From an uncultured Ruminococcus sp. (GTDB lineage Bacteria > Bacillota > Clostridia > Oscillospirales > Ruminococcaceae), in the NCBI GenBank assembly GCA_910576995.1, contig CAJTLC010000019.1, forward strand, positions 1-52,513: DNA of 52,513 bases, written 5' to 3'. The translations under genes and the position numbers were made by a program. This document shows positions 35,940 through 44,224 of the stretch, piece after piece (within the stretch, counting starts at the first letter, position 1; each line of letters begins with the position of its first letter). The notes under the pieces were generated by a model that made no database searches, was not told where the DNA came from, and was given only the letters and a program-made list of their open reading frames with translations.

Positions 35940-36360
35940 ATATTCTTGGTGGCAAAGCCTACGGTACTGAAAAAATCAGAGATTTTATTACCGAACATCA
36001 TGCTGAATATACCATTCCACCTAAAGCAAATAATCCGAATCCTTGGTTTTGCGACTTCTGGCTTTACAAAGAGTGTCATTTGGTTGAATGCTTTTTCAAT
36101 AAAATTATACTTAACTCTATTGCAAAATGTCCAAAGAATGCTGAACAGAAATTTCGTATGTCAAGGCGGAGGAGGAAAGCGTGCTGACGCACGGTGACAA
36201 CGACAACGCAGACAGACGAAATTTATGTCAGCATGAATGGATAGTTTTCAATAGAGTTAAGTATAAAGCTTTTCGCCGCATGGCTACTCGTTATGACAAG
36301 CTAGCTTCGTCTTTTCTTGCCTTTGTTCATATCGCCGATTTTTCACCGCTGCATGGGTGA
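35937..36360 (+). pseudogene. IS5-family transposase fragment split by a MITE
   Basis: It reads LGGKAYGTEKIRDFITEH...NPWFCDFWLYKECHLVECFFNKI, is cut by the 156-bp element at 36108-36263, and resumes KAFRRMATRYDKLASSFLAFVHIADFSPLHG to a TGA at 36358. Removing the element and one TA copy restores one frame. Only the C-terminal part of a DDE transposase is present. It truncates the ABC ATPase on the left. Confidence 0.85.
36108..36263. mobile_element. Palindromic MITE-like element, family 1, copy 2
   Basis: 156 bp with ends TACTTAACTCTATTG / CAATAGAGTTAAGTA, flanked by TA on both sides (36106 and 36264), as left by IS630/Tc1-type transposition. The core AAGGCGGAGGAGGAAA...CGGTGACAACGACAAC matches the element at 24488 although the outer ends differ. 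Confidence 0.85.
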
Positions 36361-36442
36361 AGAAACGTGATGACACCCACAAAAACAAAAACTGAAATCA
36401 AAAGATTGATGATTCCGGTTATTTTAAAACTTTCTTATTCAT
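36361..36442 (-). pseudogene. Remnant of a membrane-protein N-terminus
   Basis: ATG at 36442 with AAAGGAG nine bases upstream gives MNKKVLK then TAA. Adding one base to the A run would continue as ITGIINLLISVFVFVGVIT, a membrane segment, up to the IS5 boundary. It looks like the truncated, frameshifted start of an ABC-associated membrane protein. Confidence 0.4.
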
Positions 36443-36456
36443 ATCTGTAATCTCCT

Positions 36457-37635
36457 TTAATATAGTATACTTTTGATACGGTCAAGCGCCTCTTTCAAAA
36501 TGCTTCTCGGACAGGCAACATTGATACGCTGGAAACCCTCTCCGCAATTTCCGAAAATTTTTCCGCTGTCAAGCCATAATTTTGCATTATGAATAATTCG
36601 CCTGTCAAGCTCCTCCGCAGACAGTCTTGTTTTGTGAAAATCAAGCCACACAAGATATGTACCTTCAATGTCAATCATGGAAACATCGGGGATATTTTCA
36701 GAGATATACTTTTTTGTAAACTCAATATTCTCCCTCACATATTCAATCATTGACTGATACCATTCTTCGCCGTAACTGTATGCCGCTTCTGTTGCAACAA
36801 GCCCCATAATGCCAAGCTGACTTGTTCCGGCTGCATCAAGCTCCCTGCGGAATTTATGCTTTAATTTACGGTTCGGAATGAAAATATTTGACATCATAAG
36901 TCCGGCAAGATTAAATGTTTTGCTTGCAGAGGTACAGGTAACGCTGATATTCTCAAATTCTTTTTTCAGAGCTGCAAACACATGATGTTTGCCCTTAAAT
37001 ACAAAATCCGCATGAATTTCATCACTCACAACAATTACGCCATGTTTGGCACAAATATCGCCAAGTTTAACAAGTTCTTCCGCAGTCCAAACCCTGCCAA
37101 CCGGATTATGTGGACTGCAAAGGATAAACAGCCTGACTTTTTCACAAATGATTTTCTTTTCAAAATCTTCAAAATTAATATGATAACGATTATCGTCTCC
37201 AAGATATAATTCATTTTCAACGATTTTTCTGCCGTTGTCCCGAATGACTTCATAAAACGGATAATATACAGGTGTCTGTATCAGAACACTTTCACCGATT
37301 TTCGTATACGCTTTTACAGCCATCGCAAGTGCAAATACAACTCCCGGAGTTTTAATCAGCCATTTTTCCTGAACGTCCCAGTTATGATGTTTTTTCATCC
37401 AGTTTGCCAGAATTTCAAAATATGGCGTCTGCACTTCGCTGTAGCCGAAAATCCCATGCTTCGCACGTTCAATCAGAGCATCCTCAATATATGAGGAAGT
37501 CTCAAAATCCATGTCCGCAACCCAGAGCGGAAGCACATCTTCGGGCATACCACGTCTTTTAGCAAAATCATATTTCAGACATCTTGTATTTCTGCGGTCT
37601 ATAACTTTATCAAAATCAAGATTTCTCTCAGACAT
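36457..37635 (-). CDS. patB: PatB/MalY-type PLP-dependent C-S lyase (cystathionine beta-lyase)
   Basis: 392 residues, intact. Family blocks: LPLWVADMDFETSSYI, CSPHNPVGRVW, VSDEIHADFVF, and the PLP lysine in TSASKTFNLAGLM; the C-terminal INVACPRSIL holds the carboxylate-binding Arg. The enzyme cleaves the C-S bond of cystathionine, cysteine or S-alkyl cysteines to give a thiol, pyruvate and ammonia. It overlaps the end of the broken cystathionine synthase/lyase gene by 8 bases, showing the two once formed an operon for homocysteine or thiol release. Confidence 0.92.
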   Translation of the reverse strand: MSERNLDFDKVIDRRNTRCLKYDFAKRRGMPEDVLPLWVADMDFETSSYIEDALIERAKHGIFGYSEVQTPYFEILANWMKKHHNWDVQEKWLIKTPGVVFALAMAVKAYTKIGESVLIQTPVYYPFYEVIRDNGRKIVENELYLGDDNRYHINFEDFEKKIICEKVRLFILCSPHNPVGRVWTAEELVKLGDICAKHGVIVVSDEIHADFVFKGKHHVFAALKKEFENISVTCTSASKTFNLAGLMMSNIFIPNRKLKHKFRRELDAAGTSQLGIMGLVATEAAYSYGEEWYQSMIEYVRENIEFTKKYISENIPDVSMIDIEGTYLVWLDFHKTRLSAEELDRRIIHNAKLWLDSGKIFGNCGEGFQRINVACPRSILKEALDRIKSILY

Positions 37636-38460
37636 TCAATTCACGCTCCGTTTCCTGAAATACTTTTTCAAGTTCATAAATCAGATCCTCCGCATTTTCA
37701 ATACCCACTGAAAGGCGCAGCGTACTCTCTGTAATTCCGTTTTTCTCACGTATTTCCTGCGGTACATCTGCATGAGTCTGCGTAGTCGGATATGTGATAA
37801 GCGTTTCCACTCCGCCCAGACTTTCCGCAAATTTTATCATGCAGACTTTTTCCAGAATCGACAATGCAAATTCCTTGCTTTCAAGCTGAAAAGTCAGCAT
37901 TGCACCGAAACCCCGTGCCTGTTTTTTCATTGTTTCATGTCCGGAATGTTCAGGCAATCCGGGATAAATAACTCTTGTGATCGGTTTCTGCAATTTAAGC
38001 CACTCTGCGATTTTTAAAGCATTTTCCTGTGCCTTTTCCATACGGACAGCGAGTGTTTTGATTCCTCTTAAAATAAGAAAAGAATCGAACGGAGAAAGTC
38101 CCACCCCTGTTGTTTATATCAGGAATGCAAATTTTTCAGCTATATCAGCTCTTTTGGTCACTAAAAATCCCGCAAGCGTATCATTGTGACCGCCAAGATA
38201 TTTCGTTCCGCTGTGTACTACAATATCCGCACCCAAATCAAGCGGATTCTGAAAATACGGCGACATGAAAGTATTGTCAACTATCAAAAGCAGACCATGC
38301 TTTTTTGCTATTTCCGATACATCAGCAATATCTGTCACATTCATCATTGGATTAGTCGGTGTTTCAATATAAACAGCTTTTGTTTCAGGCGTTATGAAAT
38401 TCTCTATATTCTCTCTGCAACAGTCGATATTTGAAAATTTAATGCCGTTTTTTTCAGATA
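37628..38460 (-). pseudogene. metB: Cystathionine gamma-synthase/lyase, central and C-terminal part
   Basis: The Cys/Met-metabolism PLP family is clear: SNIDCCRENIENFITPETKAVYIETPTNPMMNV, VHSGTKYLGGHNDTLAG with the PLP Lys, and GLSPFDSFLILRGIKTLAVRM. Two lesions: an in-frame TAA at 38114-38116 (FLI-stop-TTGVGL), and the loss of about 100 residues before residue EKNG. The missing start is found inverted at 38890. It cannot make an active enzyme. Gene symbol by family; metC is possible. Confidence 0.85.
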
Positions 38461-38461
38461 C

Positions 38462-38671
38462 ATTTCTGTGACTCATGACATTGAAGAAGCGGTTTTTCTT
38501 GCCGACAGAATTGTAATTATGACGCCGAATCCCGGAAAAATCAAATGCGTTGTCACAGTTCCGCTGAAAGGACACAGAGAACGTACAGCAAGCGATTTTT
38601 TACAGGTTCGTGATAAGATATTTGAACTGTTCAATATGAAGCATGAAGAACAGATTGAGTATATTATTTGA
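38462..38671 (+). pseudogene. ABC ATPase (SsuB/TauB type), C-terminal piece, inverted
   Basis: It reads VTHDIEEAVFLADRIVIMTPNPGKI...EEQIEYII and ends in a normal stop. It carries the H-loop and C-terminus of a nitrate/taurine-type ATPase on the + strand, while the N-terminal half lies on the - strand at 38966-39348. About 65 residues between the halves (signature and Walker B) are missing. Confidence 0.85.
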
Positions 38672-38762
38672 GTATGGATAGGAATTGTGAGAGCCGGACT
38701 TGTTGTCTGGCTTATCTTTTATGGCTTTCCTTCGCAAGTTCTGCATCTATATAAAAATTGAT

Positions 38763-38777
38763 ATAGACTGAATCTAT
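38763..38777. promoter_or_regulatory. -65 palindromic activator box (metB copy)
   Basis: ATAGA-CTGAA-TCTAT, centred about 66 bases upstream of the predicted start; fits the LysR T-N11-A pattern. The same box is at 44031 and 51197. Confidence 0.8.
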
Positions 38778-38800
38778 TAAAAGTTAGAGGAAAAATGTAT

Positions 38801-38829
38801 TTGGCATGGTGTCAATATAGTGATATAAT
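38801..38829 (+). promoter_or_regulatory. Promoter of the metB remnant
   Basis: TTGGCA, 17 bases, TATAAT, followed by CATACTATGTATATG, which is also present after the -10 box of the CooS operon. Confidence 0.75.
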
Positions 38830-38889
38830 GTCATTAAAGCATACTATGTATATGTGTAAAATGAGTATAATAGCTATAGGAGGGATAAC

Positions 38890-38968
38890 ATGGAAAGGTC
38901 AATTGAAACAAAGTGTCTGCATTTAGAAGAAACAGAGGGCTGCACAGTAAATTATGGTGCAATCAGTT
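38890..38968 (+). pseudogene. metB: metB N-terminal piece, inverted
   Basis: After AGGAGGG, the frame MERSIETKCLHLEETEGCTVNYGAISF matches the start of cystathionine gamma-synthases. It then runs into antisense ABC-ATPase sequence. The remainder of the gene is on the other strand at 37628-38460. Confidence 0.75.
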
Positions 38969-39348
38969 TTGAAATTTTCCAGCCCCACCAATTCAATATA
39001 TTTATCTGCAATTTTACGTCGTTCTTCTTTGGGAATTTTTTTGGATTCAAGTCCGAGTTCCACATTTTTTTGAACGGTTCTCCATGGGAATAAGCCGTAA
39101 TTCTGAAATATCATTACATTGTCCACGGACGGTTCTTTTATCTCTTTGCCGTCAATTTTTATGCTTCCTGACGTTATCGGAGAAAATCCTGCAATTGCAT
39201 TAAGGAGCGTACTTTTTCCACAGCCCGACGGTCCCAGCAGACATATAAATTCCCCTTTATTCACAGACAATGAAACGTCAGTAAATGCTGTGAATTTTTC
39301 TCCATTCTGCAAAAAATTCTTTTCTGCATTTTCTATTTCAATATACAT
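38966..39348 (-). pseudogene. ABC transporter ATPase (SsuB/TauB type), N-terminal half
   Basis: The ATG at 39348 overlaps the permease stop (TGATG), with GGAGG upstream. Walker A GPSGCGKST and Q-loop IFQNYGLFPW are present; homology ends at ELVGLENFK. Signature, Walker B and H-loop are missing from this piece. The last 15 or so translated residues are antisense metB and not native. The transporter therefore lacks a complete ATPase unless another supplies it. Confidence 0.88.
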
Positions 39349-40118
39349 CAGTCCGCACCTCCCCATGATTTAAGGATTTGTTTTTCTGCAATTTTTAAGA
39401 GAGTATCAAGAATAAGACCGATCAGACCTATTACTATAATATCCGCAAAAAGTATATCCGCACGAAGATTATTTCTTGCGCCTATCACAAAATAACCAAG
39501 TCCGGACTGCGCTCCGGTCATTTCGCCCGCAACAAGAAATACCCATGCAGTTCCTAAAGCAAGATGTATTCCGTTTGCTATCTGAGGAAATGCGGCAGGA
39601 AAAATCACTTTCCACATTATCTGCGGCTGATGTATTCCGAAGTTTTTTGATACTTTTAAATAAATAGTATCAATTCCGCCAACCGCTGAAACCGTTGACA
39701 GTAAAACAGGAAAAAATGCTGCAATAAAAATAATTACAATCGCCGGAACATCGCCTATCCCAAACCATAAAACAATAAACGGCATCCATGCCATAGGTGA
39801 AATGGGACGAAGAAGTTGTAATACAGGATTGACATATTGAAACACTTTCGGAAGTCTGCTGAGTATAAGTCCAAGCAAAACAGCAGCTATTACCGAACTG
39901 ATATAACCTATAGCGAATCTGTACATACTTGCTTTAATATGCAGTATAAGGACGCCGTTTGAAGTCATTTCCCACAAAGCCTGAAATGCCTGTAAAGGAG
40001 ACGTAAACAACGCAGAATCAAATTTGCTTACATTAAAAATGATCTGCCATATTGCCAATAAGACAATCAGAGAAATAATAACATTTTTCAGAGAAAGTAT
40101 TTTTTCAATCTTCACCAA
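39348..40118 (-). CDS. NitT/TauT-type ABC permease
   Basis: 256 residues, six membrane segments, with the EAA loop VSKNFGIHQPQIMWKVIFPAAFPQIANGIHLALG. It resembles the SsuC/TauC/NrtB group that imports sulfonates, taurine, nitrate or thiamine precursors. It lies 6 bases after the binding-protein gene and is coupled to the ATPase remnant. The sulfur-gene context favours an organosulfur substrate. Confidence 0.9.
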   Translation of the reverse strand: MVKIEKILSLKNVIISLIVLLAIWQIIFNVSKFDSALFTSPLQAFQALWEMTSNGVLILHIKASMYRFAIGYISSVIAAVLLGLILSRLPKVFQYVNPVLQLLRPISPMAWMPFIVLWFGIGDVPAIVIIFIAAFFPVLLSTVSAVGGIDTIYLKVSKNFGIHQPQIMWKVIFPAAFPQIANGIHLALGTAWVFLVAGEMTGAQSGLGYFVIGARNNLRADILFADIIVIGLIGLILDTLLKIAEKQILKSWGGAD

Positions 40119-40124
40119 CTCTAT

Positions 40125-41042
40125 TCATTCAAAATTATTTTTCACAAAATCTGCATAAGAAGGAGGATTTTCAGACAATCCGTATGATTTCACTTTTTCA
40201 GTAAGAACGGCATAATCTTCTTCCGTAATATCAAGATCATCGTAGGATATCCATTGCAGTGACAGTTCCAAAACATCCTTATCCTGATTCAGATATTTTT
40301 CTGCCGTTTCCAAAGCCTTTTCTTTTGTCAGACTTTTTCCTGCCTGTTTATAGCTTTCAACAAATATCTTTGCATCATTTTCACGTTTTTCAATAAACCT
40401 GTCTGTAAGCACCAGTCCGCAGCAAAGCGAATCTTCCCAAAGTTCTTCCGAAGTAAAGAGTACCTTGCCTGCACCCAGTGAAACCGCTTTTGCGCCAAAC
40501 GGTTCTGCTACACAATATCCGTCGATCTGTCCTCCAGCAAGCGCTGACGGCATTTCTGTCGGTGCGAGTTCTGTAATATTTACATCGTCGATTGTCAATC
40601 CTGCCGATACAAGAGCGTCGTTCAGGAGAATGTTATGTGATGATTGTCTATGAGGAATTGCTATCGTTTTTCCTTTGAGTTCGCTTGCGTCTGTAATATC
40701 ATTAGATGCAATAAGCACATTTCCGTCTTTATGACCAAGCGCCACAGCTTTCAGACCTATTCCCTGCTCCTTTGATTTCATTGCAAGTTCTATAAGCACG
40801 GATGCTCCGTCAACACGTCCTGAATTTAATGCGTCCATAAGTTCATTCCACGAACCGTACTTTACAAGTTCAACTTTCAAGCCTGTCTGTTCCGAAAGTT
40901 CATCTGCTGTTTCAAGTACGGCAAGTGAATGCGTGATCGGCAGATAAGCAATTTTTATTGTATTATCATTGGATTTTTTTCCGCAGGCTGACAGTGAAAA
41001 AAGCAACGCTCCTGCTGTCAGTATCGAAATAATTTTTTTCAT
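40125..41042 (-). CDS. ABC substrate-binding lipoprotein (SsuA/TauA/NrtA type)
   Basis: 305 residues. Lipoprotein signal LLFSLSACG, then KIAYLPITHSLAVLETADELSEQTGLKVELV, AIPHRQSSHNILLNDAL and GQIDGYCVAEPFGAKAV: the NMT1/SsuA-like type II binding fold. It presents a sulfonate-, nitrate- or aromatic-like ligand to the permease. It starts 26 bases after the CooS-like gene, in the same operon, so ligand and CooS-like enzyme probably belong to one pathway. Confidence 0.9.
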   Translation of the reverse strand: MKKIISILTAGALLFSLSACGKKSNDNTIKIAYLPITHSLAVLETADELSEQTGLKVELVKYGSWNELMDALNSGRVDGASVLIELAMKSKEQGIGLKAVALGHKDGNVLIASNDITDASELKGKTIAIPHRQSSHNILLNDALVSAGLTIDDVNITELAPTEMPSALAGGQIDGYCVAEPFGAKAVSLGAGKVLFTSEELWEDSLCCGLVLTDRFIEKRENDAKIFVESYKQAGKSLTKEKALETAEKYLNQDKDVLELSLQWISYDDLDITEEDYAVLTEKVKSYGLSENPPSYADFVKNNFE

Positions 41043-41068
41043 ATATATATCATCTCTCTCAAATTAAA

Positions 41069-43156
41069 TCAATCCCAGCCCAACGCTTTTCGTTTGGCTT
41101 TTATATCCTCAACAATTTTATTTCCAAGTTCAGTCGGGTCAGTATCAACATACATAACTGAACCGAGCAATTCTCTTGTACCGTCTTTCAGAAATTCGAT
41201 TACATTCTTTGAACCGTAGATCTGTGCTTCAACGCAATGATACGAATTTATGCCCATTAATCTGAATCCCAGAGCCGCATCTATTCCCTTTTCATTTCCC
41301 CATTCAGGCGATGTAAAAGCGTACGGCATTTCATGCAGAGCCTTTCCGAGTTCGCCTGCAATTCCTGCAAATATTCCGGAAGAACGTGTATTGTCGATAC
41401 ATTCCCCGACGTGCCATACAGGCGGCAGATCAGGAGTTAAAAATTCCCTGAGACTTTCGCCTGTCTTATCCAAAGCGGAAGTGTTACAGTAACCGAGTTT
41501 CATAAGCGGAAACGATGCACAGCCATTTGATAAAATAAGAATATTGTTTTTTAACAGTACGTCTGCAACGTCAACAATAGCCTTTTCGTACAGTACTTTG
41601 GGATTGTTACATCCTACCATATTTACAATACCGAGAATTTTTCCTGATCTCAAAGCATCGGCAAGTGGCTTCATACTGCCGAAACGTTTATGTACGTATT
41701 CAACGGAAAATCCCACTTCTGCTTCGACCTCGTACGGCGGAATGTACACAGGGATTCCCTTACGCTGCTCGAAACTCTCAATAGCACGAGTCACGATTTT
41801 TTCGGCAAGTGCCTTGGTTTCCCCGATATTGGAATGGTGATGATCGTACTCATACCGTTCCGCACCGGGCAGCCTTGCAGAATCGCTTGTGGTGACAACT
41901 GCGGTTTTAAAGCATTTTGCAACCTCCATAATTGACGGGAATACGTCCTGAACGTCTGCAACCCATAAATCCAATGCACCAGTACCAAGCACCAGTTCCG
42001 CAGATACAGCATTCGACAACGGAATGACGCCACCGTAACGATACATAGCCGCCAGTCCGGAACAGCATATACCATAAAAAAGTATTCCCTTAGCGCCCTT
42101 TGATTTTGCAAGTTCTATGAATTTTTCTTCCTGTCCGGTCTTGACGATCTGGCTGACAAGTGTCGGCAAATGTCCGTGAACGGCTATATTGACATAACCT
42201 TTTTTCAAAGCGCCGATGTTGACTTTGGACGTCACACGATCGCCTACACCAAACAAACTATCCGTTGCAATATTTGCTCCCACAACGCCTGAAAATGTAA
42301 ACGCCAGTCTGCATCTCAGGAACTGCTGCATAATACTTTCCCAGTCGCCGTCAATCGCACAGCCTGTTTTATGATATGCTTCAAACACCTCATGATAGGC
42401 GCTTACTGGCAATATATCAAGATTTTTCCACACTTCCTGACGTTCGGGCGGAGCGCAGGCTTTTATTGTTTGATATTCATTCGGCTCTGTACGCGACATA
42501 TCTTCAAGAAGCACATTGGCTAAATCTATAGCTATTTTCTTTGTTGTACGATGTTTTGTCTGAATTCCAAAAGCCTCTGCTGTCGTTCTTATCTTTTGTT
42601 CGCCCATAATCGGAATATCAAGCTTACCTTCCGCTGCCCATTTAAGAGAAAGAATAATTTCTCTTGCGTGCATACCATGCTGTGCTGCACCTGCTGCCGC
42701 TGCTCTGAGAAGATTTCTTGCAACGATCAAATCAGCGTCTGCACCGCATACTCCGCGCGGAGATTTTGCTGTAATTTTACAGGGTCCCATGTTACATATC
42801 TTACAGCAGATTCCGGCAAGCCCGAAACTGCATTGAGGTTTCTGCCTGTCAAAGCGATCGAATGCCGTGTCAATGCCAAGCTGTTCGGAACGCAAAAGCA
42901 TTTCCTTAACAGCAGGATCGGGAGTTTGATCTATAACATCCTGCTTTGATGGGAAAGTCTTTTTATATTCCGCAACTGCATTCATATAATCACGAATAAA
43001 TGCGTTCGGGTCGTTATCAAGTTCCTCCTGATGATCTGCCTTAGCGACTATTGTTGGAATGCCATGCTTATCAAACCCGATCAATGCACGATGCGAATGG
43101 ATATGCGTTTTTTCATTGTTATGGTTATGCCCGTGATTATGATTATGTTCGCTCAT
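41069..43156 (-). CDS. CooS-like Ni-Fe carbon monoxide dehydrogenase homologue with an altered C-cluster ligand
   Basis: 695 residues; GGAG upstream of ATG. A His-rich N-terminus (MSEHNHNHGHNHNNEKTHIH) may bind nickel. D- and B-cluster cysteines are kept (CSFGLAGICCKICNMGPCKI...GVCGAD). Of the C-cluster ligands, the His of VHGH and the Cys of GICCSG, MVGCNNPK, SNGCAS and GECID are present. The Cys of the usual DVQC motif is Asp404 (codon 41945-41947, ADVQDVFP). The catalytic Lys region (WGNEKG) is kept. No acetyl-CoA synthase, CooC or hydrogenase is near. It is cotranscribed with two small membrane proteins and an SsuABC-like importer. It may be a CODH of altered chemistry rather than a CO oxidiser. 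Confidence 0.88.
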   Translation of the reverse strand: MSEHNHNHGHNHNNEKTHIHSHRALIGFDKHGIPTIVAKADHQEELDNDPNAFIRDYMNAVAEYKKTFPSKQDVIDQTPDPAVKEMLLRSEQLGIDTAFDRFDRQKPQCSFGLAGICCKICNMGPCKITAKSPRGVCGADADLIVARNLLRAAAAGAAQHGMHAREIILSLKWAAEGKLDIPIMGEQKIRTTAEAFGIQTKHRTTKKIAIDLANVLLEDMSRTEPNEYQTIKACAPPERQEVWKNLDILPVSAYHEVFEAYHKTGCAIDGDWESIMQQFLRCRLAFTFSGVVGANIATDSLFGVGDRVTSKVNIGALKKGYVNIAVHGHLPTLVSQIVKTGQEEKFIELAKSKGAKGILFYGICCSGLAAMYRYGGVIPLSNAVSAELVLGTGALDLWVADVQDVFPSIMEVAKCFKTAVVTTSDSARLPGAERYEYDHHHSNIGETKALAEKIVTRAIESFEQRKGIPVYIPPYEVEAEVGFSVEYVHKRFGSMKPLADALRSGKILGIVNMVGCNNPKVLYEKAIVDVADVLLKNNILILSNGCASFPLMKLGYCNTSALDKTGESLREFLTPDLPPVWHVGECIDNTRSSGIFAGIAGELGKALHEMPYAFTSPEWGNEKGIDAALGFRLMGINSYHCVEAQIYGSKNVIEFLKDGTRELLGSVMYVDTDPTELGNKIVEDIKAKRKALGWD

Positions 43157-43159
43157 AGT

Positions 43160-43462
43160 TTAAATCTCCTTTTTAAATATGTGTTTCGGGTCGGTAATAA
43201 GCAATCTGACAACCCATGCAACAAGCCCCAATGCAACTGCCGAAATTCCTAAAAACGCATCGTTTACCATATCATATAAAGACGGCGTAAAAAATTCCGC
43301 ACGAAGTTCTGAATATTCAAATACTGCATCAGTGAACCACATTAATGATGCGCCCCAGTAGATGAAGCACAATGTTGAAATTTTCATCGTGTCCTCCGAT
43401 GTTTTTCTGTACCAGATAGCGGTACAAATGACAGCAGCGATCACTGTTACCAAAAGCGTCAT
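43160..43462 (-). CDS. Small membrane protein of the CooS operon (2)
   Basis: 100 residues with three hydrophobic segments (about 2-18, 28-45, 65-88) and an acidic pair FTDAVFEYSEL between them. It overlaps the upstream gene by 4 bases (ATGA) and lies 3 bases before the CooS-like gene. Not recognised. It may form a membrane complex with the neighbouring small protein and couple the CooS-like enzyme to the membrane. Confidence 0.75.
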   Translation of the reverse strand: MTLLVTVIAAVICTAIWYRKTSEDTMKISTLCFIYWGASLMWFTDAVFEYSELRAEFFTPSLYDMVNDAFLGISAVALGLVAWVVRLLITDPKHIFKKEI

Positions 43463-43866
43463 ATTTTTTCACCTGCCATATCTTTTGTGTAATTCGTGCT
43501 TTTATCCGAAATGTGCGACGCTGCTATCATGCCAAGCCACGCCGCTGTCACTGTCAATGCCATTCCTACACCGACGGTTGAAACTTCATTCAGCATAGCA
43601 ACAAATGATTCGGGACTTTCTGCCGCTGTCAGAAACGGAAAAAACGGATGAACTTCTCCATGCCATACGTGTTCAAATGCCAATAAAGAAGAACCGCCCC
43701 AGAGCAGCTTTGAAAGCCACTTGACCTTTCTCGAAAAGCCTGCCTTGACATGTTTCACATCCTCTGCCATACACATCGTTTCCGATTTTTTCTCCTTTGA
43801 TTCTAAAATACGTACTGCAACTGTTGCTGCAATTGCTTCTGCTGCCGGAACAATAAAGCAAGCCAT
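43459..43866 (-). CDS. Small membrane protein of the CooS operon (1)
   Basis: 135 residues; GGAG upstream of the ATG. One N-terminal hydrophobic stretch (CFIVPAAEAIAATVAVRIL), a basic middle, then FEHVWHGEVHPFFPFL with several His, and a membrane segment near the C-terminus (VGVGMALTVTAAWLGMIAA). First gene of the operon that contains the CooS-like enzyme. Not recognised; the His residues might bind metal. Confidence 0.75.
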   Translation of the reverse strand: MACFIVPAAEAIAATVAVRILESKEKKSETMCMAEDVKHVKAGFSRKVKWLSKLLWGGSSLLAFEHVWHGEVHPFFPFLTAAESPESFVAMLNEVSTVGVGMALTVTAAWLGMIAASHISDKSTNYTKDMAGEKI

Positions 43867-43978
43867 ATCCTATCTCTCCTATCTTATAAATCATTATAAT
43901 TCATATCTTTTTAAATATGAATAACATACTGTTCGTTATTGCACTTACATTGCATATATACATAGTATGTTTTAAAAT

Positions 43979-44008
43979 ATTATACCATAACATTTGCACA
44001 ATGTCCAA
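43979..44008 (-). promoter_or_regulatory. Promoter of the CooS operon
   Basis: Minus strand: TTGGAC, 18 bases, TATAAT, then CATACTATGTATAT. The -65 box lies upstream at 44031. Confidence 0.75.
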
Positions 44009-44030
44009 TACATTTATTCTATAACTTTTA

Positions 44031-44045
44031 ATAGGTTCAGCCTAT
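44031..44045. promoter_or_regulatory. -65 palindromic activator box (CooS copy)
   Basis: ATAGG-CTGAA-CCTAT on the minus strand: both arms changed together relative to the other two copies (ATAGA/TCTAT), so the pairing is preserved. Confidence 0.8.
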
Positions 44046-44224
44046 ATCAACTTTTTCTTACTACAGCAATTTCACTTGAAATAGAGATAAAACCTGCTAA
44101 GAAAAATCAATAGGCAAAATAACCAAAAATAAAGTTTTTGAAAAGAGGAAAAAGGGTATAACAAAGCTGAGGTAAGAAAGAGGAGTTTCAAACGCCATAT
44201 GTATATAAACTGATGGAAAAATCA
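44046..44224. other. Flank between CooS promoter and IS110 transposase
   Basis: AT-rich sequence without a gene; it should contain the downstream end of the IS110-type element, whose exact border cannot be placed. Confidence 0.4.

Larger units (their letters stand above)
38462..38968. other. Inverted ~0.5-kb segment splitting two genes
   Basis: The segment contains the ABC ATPase 3' end, a promoter and the metB 5' end, in that order, all on the + strand. Turned round, each piece points correctly towards its other half (ATPase N-part at 38966-39348, metB remainder at 37628-38460). Middle parts of both genes are absent, so inversion came with deletion at each junction. The junctions share only a short GAAAATTT-like match. 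Confidence 0.75.

Noticed and set aside
38114..38116. TAA read as a recoded sense codon
   Set aside because: The same metB gene has further lesions (inversion, deletion), and TAA is the normal stop of many intact genes here.
41069..43156. A canonical CO-oxidising CODH of the acetyl-CoA pathway
   Set aside because: No ACS, corrinoid protein, CooC or hydrogenase genes are near, and one C-cluster cysteine is Asp; the call is therefore kept as CooS-like.
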